NCBI RefSeq assembly: GCF_009805705.1
Contig: NZ_VSMB01000001.1
Span: 558,001 to 622,000, forward strand
DNA: 64,000 nt
Direction of reading: 5' to 3'
DNA from: Ruania rhizosphaerae
GTDB taxonomy: Bacteria > Actinomycetota > Actinomycetes > Actinomycetales > Beutenbergiaceae
The notes beneath the pieces are model-generated. The model was not told where the DNA came from. It saw only the letters and a list, made by a program, of their open reading frames with translations, and did not search any database. This document shows, piece by piece, positions 59,859-64,000 of this stretch. Position 1 is the first letter of the stretch, and each line of letters opens with the position of its first letter. The position numbers and the translations under genes were made by a program.

Positions 59859-60641
59859 ATGAGCGCACGCGGCACGGACGCTCACCGGACCGGCATCTCG
59901 CTGGGGGTGGGCGTCGTCGGCGTGCTCGCAGGGCTGTTGTTCGCCACGAATGCTTCCCTGTTTGCGGATCAGCAGGGCCGTCAGCCGACCGACTTCGAGG
60001 ATCTGGTGCGTTCCGAGGCTTCACGCCTGGACGAGACCAACGCCCGGTACCAGGCGCTCGACGATGAGGTGAACCGGCTGCTGGCGCAGGAGTCGGAGGC
60101 CGGCAGTGCCGAGACCATCACCCCGGAGATGCGGTTCGCGGCCGGGCGCACGGCGGCGACCGGATCGGGCGTCACGGTGTCGTTGTCGGACTCCCCGCTC
60201 ATTCACGACGTGCCTGAGGGATTCAGCGCGGACGCCCTCCTCGTCCATCAGCAGGACCTCGAGGGCGTCATCAACGCGCTGTGGTCCGGGGGTGCCGAGG
60301 CGATCACCGTGCAGGGCCACCGGCTGGGACCGCTGACGAAGATCCGCTGCGTAGGCAACGTGCTGCTGGTGGACGGAAATGTCTACTCCCCGCCGTATGT
60401 CATCTCCGCCATCGGGGAAACTGACGCGCTGCGTGCCGGGCTCGACCAGTCTGCCGCCGTACGTGTCTACCGCGAGTATGTGGACCAGGTGAGCCTGGGA
60501 TACTCGGTGGTGGACGAGGATCAGCTTGAGATGCCGAGGATCGAGGGGGGCCTTTCCATGGAGTACGCACGGTTACCGGGTGAAGAACCGATTAGCTGGC
60601 AACAGCCGACGCCGGACCAGAGAGACGGAGACAACTCATGA
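59859..60641 (+). CDS. DUF881-domain membrane protein
   Basis: ATG at 59859 gives 260 residues. One N-terminal membrane helix (ISLGVGVVGVLAGLLFATNASLF) is followed by a coiled-coil-like DETNARYQALDDEVNRLLAQE and the DUF881 domain (TGSGVTVSLSDSP, LVHQQDLEGVINALWSGGAEAITVQGHRL, TKIRCVGNVLLVDGNVYSPPYVISAIG). Always found near crgA, sortase and pknB in actinobacteria; role near division or wall synthesis suspected. ATGA overlap with the sortase. Confidence 0.93.
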   Translation: MSARGTDAHRTGISLGVGVVGVLAGLLFATNASLFADQQGRQPTDFEDLVRSEASRLDETNARYQALDDEVNRLLAQESEAGSAETITPEMRFAAGRTAATGSGVTVSLSDSPLIHDVPEGFSADALLVHQQDLEGVINALWSGGAEAITVQGHRLGPLTKIRCVGNVLLVDGNVYSPPYVISAIGETDALRAGLDQSAAVRVYREYVDQVSLGYSVVDEDQLEMPRIEGGLSMEYARLPGEEPISWQQPTPDQRDGDNS

Positions 60642-61429
60642 GCCGTCTGGACGAGATCGCCCAGGAACAGCAGGAGGAAGCGGCACGAGTGGCTCGTCGT
60701 CAACAGGCCAAGCGGCCCCGCCCTACCGTGGGTGCCCGGATCGTCGGCGGGATCGGGGAACTGCTGATCACCGCCGGTCTGCTGCTCGGTCTCTTCGTGG
60801 TCTGGCAGCTCTGGTGGACCGACGTCGAAGGCGCGCGCGAAGCCGGCGATGCTGTCTCGGAGTTCACCGAGGGACTCGACGTGGAGATCCCCGAGGTTGC
60901 CGGTGAGGAGCGTACCGAGGAGCCCCCGCCGGAGCCGGAGCCGGTGGAGCTCTCCGGTGACACCTTCGCAGCCTTGTGGGTGCCCGACTGGGGGCTCGAC
61001 TACCGGTGGCCGATCGCCGAGGGTGTATCACGCGATAGCGTGCTCGACGCCGGCATGGTCGGTCACTATCCGGACACGGCGATGCCGGGTCAGGTCGGCA
61101 ACTTCTCGGTGGCGGGCCACCGCCAGACGTATGGGCGGCCGTTCTTCCACATCGACACTCTCGCCGCCGGCGACTCGATCATCGTGCAGACCCACACGGC
61201 CTGGTACGTCTACAAGGTGACCGAGCACGCGATCGTGCAGCCCACCGAGGTGGACGTGATCGCGCCGGTTCCTGGTGAACCCGGTGTGGAGCCGGGCGCG
61301 GCGATGCTGACGCTGACGACCTGCCACCCGTTGTGGTCGACCGCCGAGCGCTACATCGTGCACGCCGAGCTGGACCACTGGATCCCGCTCGAGGACGGTA
61401 TGCCTGCTGAACTGTTGGAGGACTCCTGA
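60638..61429 (+). CDS. Class E sortase
   Basis: A 263-residue sortase with a cytoplasmic, coil-rich N-terminus, one membrane helix (about 38-57), a linker with Glu/Pro and the sortase domain. Catalytic His161 (VAGHRQTYG), Cys229 (LTTCHPLWS), Arg238 (ERYIVHAEL). It anchors proteins to peptidoglycan. Stop shares one base with the start of the next small gene. Distinct from the class F sortase at 750-1463. Confidence 0.94.
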   Translation: MSRLDEIAQEQQEEAARVARRQQAKRPRPTVGARIVGGIGELLITAGLLLGLFVVWQLWWTDVEGAREAGDAVSEFTEGLDVEIPEVAGEERTEEPPPEPEPVELSGDTFAALWVPDWGLDYRWPIAEGVSRDSVLDAGMVGHYPDTAMPGQVGNFSVAGHRQTYGRPFFHIDTLAAGDSIIVQTHTAWYVYKVTEHAIVQPTEVDVIAPVPGEPGVEPGAAMLTLTTCHPLWSTAERYIVHAELDHWIPLEDGMPAELLEDS

Positions 61430-61590
61430 TGTACGCGGCAATCTGGCGGATCCTGCCCGGGCCGAAGGCCGTGAAGGCGCTGCTGTCCCTGATCCTCGTG
61501 GCTGCGGTGGTGGCGGTGCTGTTCCTGTGGGTCTTCCCCGCCGTTGCTCCCTACATGCCGTTCAACGATCAGACGGTCGGGGCGTCCTGA
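61429..61590 (+). CDS. Small single-helix membrane protein (conserved near-origin gene)
   Basis: A 53-residue protein starting MYAAIWRILPGPKAVKAL, with one helix (LSLILVAAVVAVLFLWVFP) and the end APYMPFNDQTVGAS. Its ATG shares a base with the sortase stop, and its stop shares a base with the amidotransferase start, so all three are tightly coupled. A similar small protein (PFN-type end) is recalled at this place in many actinobacteria. Function unknown. Confidence 0.85.
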   Translation: MYAAIWRILPGPKAVKALLSLILVAAVVAVLFLWVFPAVAPYMPFNDQTVGAS

Positions 61591-62222
61591 TGCCCCGCGT
61601 GCTTGTCGTGGACAACTACGACAGCTTCGTCTACACGATCGTGGGCTACCTGCAGCAGTTGGCGGCGGAGACCGTGGTGCTGCGCAACGACGATCCGGCG
61701 CTCGCCGAGGCGGACGTGCTTGACGGCTACGACGGCGTACTCGTCTCACCCGGACCGGGGACGCCGAAGGAGGCGGGTGAGTCGTTGCGGGTCATCGAGC
61801 GCTGCGCCGACGCGGGTCTGCCGATGCTCGGTGTGTGCCTCGGCCACCAGGCGCTCGGGGAGCTCTTCGGCGGTGTGGTGACCCACTCACCCGAACTCAT
61901 GCACGGCAAGACCTCCGAGGTCTCCCATGACGGCGTCGGCGTCTTCGCCGGCCTTCCGTCACCGTTCACGGCCACGCGCTACCATTCCCTGGCGGTCCAG
62001 GCGGACACAGTCCCCGCGGAGCTCGACGTCACCGCGACGACGGCCAACGCCATCGTCATGGGACTCCAGCACCGCACGCTGCCATTGCATGGCGTGCAGT
62101 TCCACCCGGAGTCGGTGCTCACCGAGGGTGGGCACCGGTTGCTGGCGAACTGGCTCGCGGTGACCGGGGACGAGACGGCCGTGGAGCGCTCAGCGGGGAT
62201 GGCTCCGCTCGTCGCGCGCTGA
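61590..62222 (+). CDS. pabA: Aminodeoxychorismate/anthranilate synthase glutamine amidotransferase
   Basis: ATG at 61590 (TGATG overlap); 210 residues. Class I amidotransferase motifs: VLVVDNYDSFVYTI, LVSPGPGTP, catalytic Cys83 in GVCLGHQALGE, and HGVQFHPESVLTE for the His/Glu of the triad. It supplies ammonia for 4-amino-4-deoxychorismate or anthranilate. In the actinobacterial near-origin block this gene is usually called trpG/pabA and is thought to serve folate synthesis; which of the two cannot be decided. Confidence 0.93.
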   Translation: MPRVLVVDNYDSFVYTIVGYLQQLAAETVVLRNDDPALAEADVLDGYDGVLVSPGPGTPKEAGESLRVIERCADAGLPMLGVCLGHQALGELFGGVVTHSPELMHGKTSEVSHDGVGVFAGLPSPFTATRYHSLAVQADTVPAELDVTATTANAIVMGLQHRTLPLHGVQFHPESVLTEGGHRLLANWLAVTGDETAVERSAGMAPLVAR

Positions 62223-62252
62223 CCAAGTGACGTCAGCCGCTGGTTACCTCAC

Positions 62253-62310
62253 CGAGTTGCCCGTCGCGGCCCGTCGGCATGCACTCGAACGGGCCACATC
62301 TGGCAACTCG
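62253..62310. terminator. Nested inverted repeat between convergent pabA and pknB
   Basis: Outer arms CGAGTTGCC (62253-62261) and GGCAACTCG (62302-62310); inner arms GGCCCGT (62268-62274) and ACGGGCC (62289-62295). Both are perfect. It lies between stops at 62222 and 62323, fitting a bidirectional terminator. Confidence 0.65.
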
Positions 62311-62322
62311 CCGAGGGGAGTA

Positions 62323-64000
62323 TCAGTCGCCTGAGTTCTCGCCGTTCGGGTCGCCTGAGGCGTCCGCACCGTCGGTTCCCGCTCCCGCGTCGGGGCTGCC
62401 GCTGGTGTCGCCGCCGCTGTCGGCCCCGTCGGTCGCGTCATCGCTGTCTGCACCGGCATCGTCAGTGGGGTCGTTCGTCGGTTCCTCGGTGGGTTCCTCA
62501 GTCGGCTCGGGTGCCGGGATGGAGACGACCAGCTCGACCTCGGAGTCGATCGGGATGGTCCCCTCACGGCTCTGGCTCAGCACCCGTCCCGGTGTGCCGT
62601 CGTCCTCCTGCTCGGTCACCCGCCAGCTCAGACCCAGCTCGCGCAGTGTGTTCTGCGCCTGCTCCAGATCCTGATCGGTGAGGTCCTCCAGCACCACATT
62701 GCCGGTGCCGACGACGATCACGATCGCACCGTCCGCCGGATGTTCGGTCTGGGCCGCCGGATCGGTCTCGATCACCTCGTCCTCCTCGACCTCCGGTTCG
62801 TCGCGGGTCTGCACGCTGAAGTTGGCGGCGTCGAATCCCGCGTCCACCAACTCCTGCCGGGCCTGTTCCTGCGTGAGGCCGGAGACATCCGGGATGGTGA
62901 ATGAATCCGGACCGGCCGAGAACACCACGGTGACAGGACTCCCGGCCTCGACCATCGTGTCTGTCTCGGGCGACCAGGAGAGCGCCTCCCCGGCCGGAAC
63001 CTCATCGCTGGCCTCGGGGTCGCCGACCACGAGCTCGAGCCCGTCCTCGCCCTCGACCGGGAGGCCCTCCTCATCCACGGGTACCGTCTCGGCCAGGGTC
63101 GTACGCGCTTCGTCCTGCGTCATTCCGGCCAGGTCTGGTACTGCCACCTGCGGCGGGGCCTCGGGCTCGGCCGGTGGCCGGTTCAGCAGCAGCAGCACGA
63201 TGGCGACGGCGGCGATCACCCCGATCGTCGCAAGAATCCAGATGAGTGCCTTGTTGGAGCGCGGTTCGTCCTCCTCGGCCGGCTCGGCGCGGGCGTCCCT
63301 CCGGCTCGGCGGCGGTTCGGCGCCCATCCCGCCGAGCACCTGTGTGGCACCAGCCGCGCCCGCGGCGGCACCGGCGAGCGCGCCGACGGCCGGCGCGCGG
63401 ACCACACCGTCGGAGACGGCAGCGTCCAGGTCGGAACGGAACTCGGCTGCCGAGGAGTACCGCTGGTCACGGTCCTTGGCGAGCGACTTCATGACGATCC
63501 GGTCAAGAGTCTCCGGGATGTCCGAGGCGAGACTGCTCGGCGGCCGAGCGTCCTCGCTCACGTGCTGGTAGGCCACGGACACCGCTGAATCGCCGGTGAA
63601 CGGCGGCTGCCCGGTGAGCAGCTCATACAGCAGGCAGCCGGTGGAGTAGAGGTCGGAGCGGGCGTCGACCACCTCGCCGCGCGCCTGTTCCGGGGAGAGG
63701 TACTGTGCGGTGCCGACCACGGCCTGGGTCTGCGTCATGGTGGCAGCCGAGTCGGCCATGGCGCGGGCGATGCCGAAATCCATCACCTTCACCGCGCCGG
63801 TGGGGGTGAGCATGACGTTAGCCGGTTTGATGTCGCGGTGGACGATCCCAGCGTGGTGGGAGTACTCCAAGGCGGCCAGGACACCTTGGGTGATCTCGAC
63901 CGCCTCGTCGAGGGGAAGCGCGGACCCATCCCGCAGCAGGTCGCGGACGGTGTGGCCCTCGACATACTCCATCACGATGAACGGGATGGTCGTCTCCGTG
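62323..64000 (-). CDS. pknB: Serine/threonine protein kinase with PASTA repeats, 5' end outside window
   Basis: The frame is open to the right edge, so the start is missing; about 559 residues are visible. Kinase motifs: HRDIKPANVML, DFGIARA and YLSPEQARGE. A juxtamembrane linker, one membrane helix (ALIWILATIGVIAAVAIVLLLL) and three PASTA repeats follow, e.g. VPDLAGMTQDEART and IPDVSGLTQEQARQEL. A long low-complexity tail rich in Asp, Gly, Thr and Glu (about 60 residues) ends it. PknB senses muropeptides and controls division and wall growth. pknA, pbpA and rodA are expected upstream. Confidence 0.95.
   Translation of the reverse strand, partial: TETTIPFIVMEYVEGHTVRDLLRDGSALPLDEAVEITQGVLAALEYSHHAGIVHRDIKPANVMLTPTGAVKVMDFGIARAMADSAATMTQTQAVVGTAQYLSPEQARGEVVDARSDLYSTGCLLYELLTGQPPFTGDSAVSVAYQHVSEDARPPSSLASDIPETLDRIVMKSLAKDRDQRYSSAAEFRSDLDAAVSDGVVRAPAVGALAGAAAGAAGATQVLGGMGAEPPPSRRDARAEPAEEDEPRSNKALIWILATIGVIAAVAIVLLLLNRPPAEPEAPPQVAVPDLAGMTQDEARTTLAETVPVDEEGLPVEGEDGLELVVGDPEASDEVPAGEALSWSPETDTMVEAGSPVTVVFSAGPDSFTIPDVSGLTQEQARQELVDAGFDAANFSVQTRDEPEVEEDEVIETDPAAQTEHPADGAIVIVVGTGNVVLEDLTDQDLEQAQNTLRELGLSWRVTEQEDDGTPGRVLSQSREGTIPIDSEVELVVSIPAPEPTEEPTEEPTNDPTDDAGADSDDATDGADSGGDTSGSPDAGAGTDGADASGDPNGENSGD

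Noticed and set aside
1-64000. tRNA or rRNA genes
   Set aside because: No stretch in the intergenic gaps shows a cloverleaf with TTCGA-type loop or rRNA sequence by eye; the gaps are short.

Overview
The window is high-GC bacterial DNA with dense genes, many ATGA/TGATG overlaps and almost no non-coding space. It looks like an actinomycete, probably order Micrococcales. The right end carries the actinobacterial near-origin block: cyclophilin, rhomboid protease, crgA, a DUF881 protein, a class E sortase, a small membrane protein, pabA-type glutamine amidotransferase and the PASTA kinase pknB. No dnaA or dnaN is present, so the origin itself lies outside.

Left to right: (1) 1-2.3 kb holds the end of an ABC-2 permease, a class F sortase and a CHRD-domain surface protein. 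(2) 2.4-10.1 kb is a sugar locus: divergent GntR regulator, GH39 glycosidase, aldo/keto reductase, two CUT1 permeases, a binding lipoprotein and an SDR dehydrogenase. (3) 10.1-20.8 kb is mixed: a broken YczE gene, a DinB-like protein, quinone reductase, methyltransferase, MFS exporter and MerR regulator, an AAA/DUF4143 ATPase preceded by four 22-bp iterons, RidA divergent from soxR, and a small catabolic pair facing a luciferase-like oxidoreductase. (4) 20.8-24.1 kb is a decayed island: fragments of a RibD-like reductase, an SRPBCC protein, IS3 and ISL3 transposases and a PEP-utilizing enzyme, mixed with a probable PD-(D/E)XK nuclease. (5) 24.1-33.4 kb has an SDR/deazaflavin-oxidoreductase pair with a divergent TetR gene and two matching operators, a lipoprotein, an MFS exporter, a GntR regulator, argS and a DUF433/DUF5615 toxin-antitoxin-like pair. 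(6) 31.9-42.2 kb is a second sugar or polyol locus: FGGY kinase, GpsA-like dehydrogenase, zinc alcohol dehydrogenase, DeoR regulator, CUT2 importer and an aldolase-SDR fusion. (7) 42.3-44.8 kb has an alanine-rich membrane protein, cyclophilin and rhomboid. (8) 45.3-58.3 kb is a third glycan locus inside the near-origin block: two sulfatases, a CUT1 importer, a large secreted GH2 enzyme, an enolase-superfamily enzyme and a LacI regulator. (9) 58.4-64 kb completes the near-origin block.

The most coherent new signals are regulatory. The soxR/ridA divergent promoter and the promoter of the quinone reductase 5.7 kb away share the same 12 bases (TTGACCTCAACC) and the long 19-bp spacer typical of MerR-family promoters, suggesting a local SoxR regulon. 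The sulfatase/GH2 locus has a perfect 12-bp LacI-type palindrome between its -35 and -10. The TetR gene and its SDR partner share two near-identical operators.

All functional calls come from reading the sequence and recalled family motifs. No database search was run.
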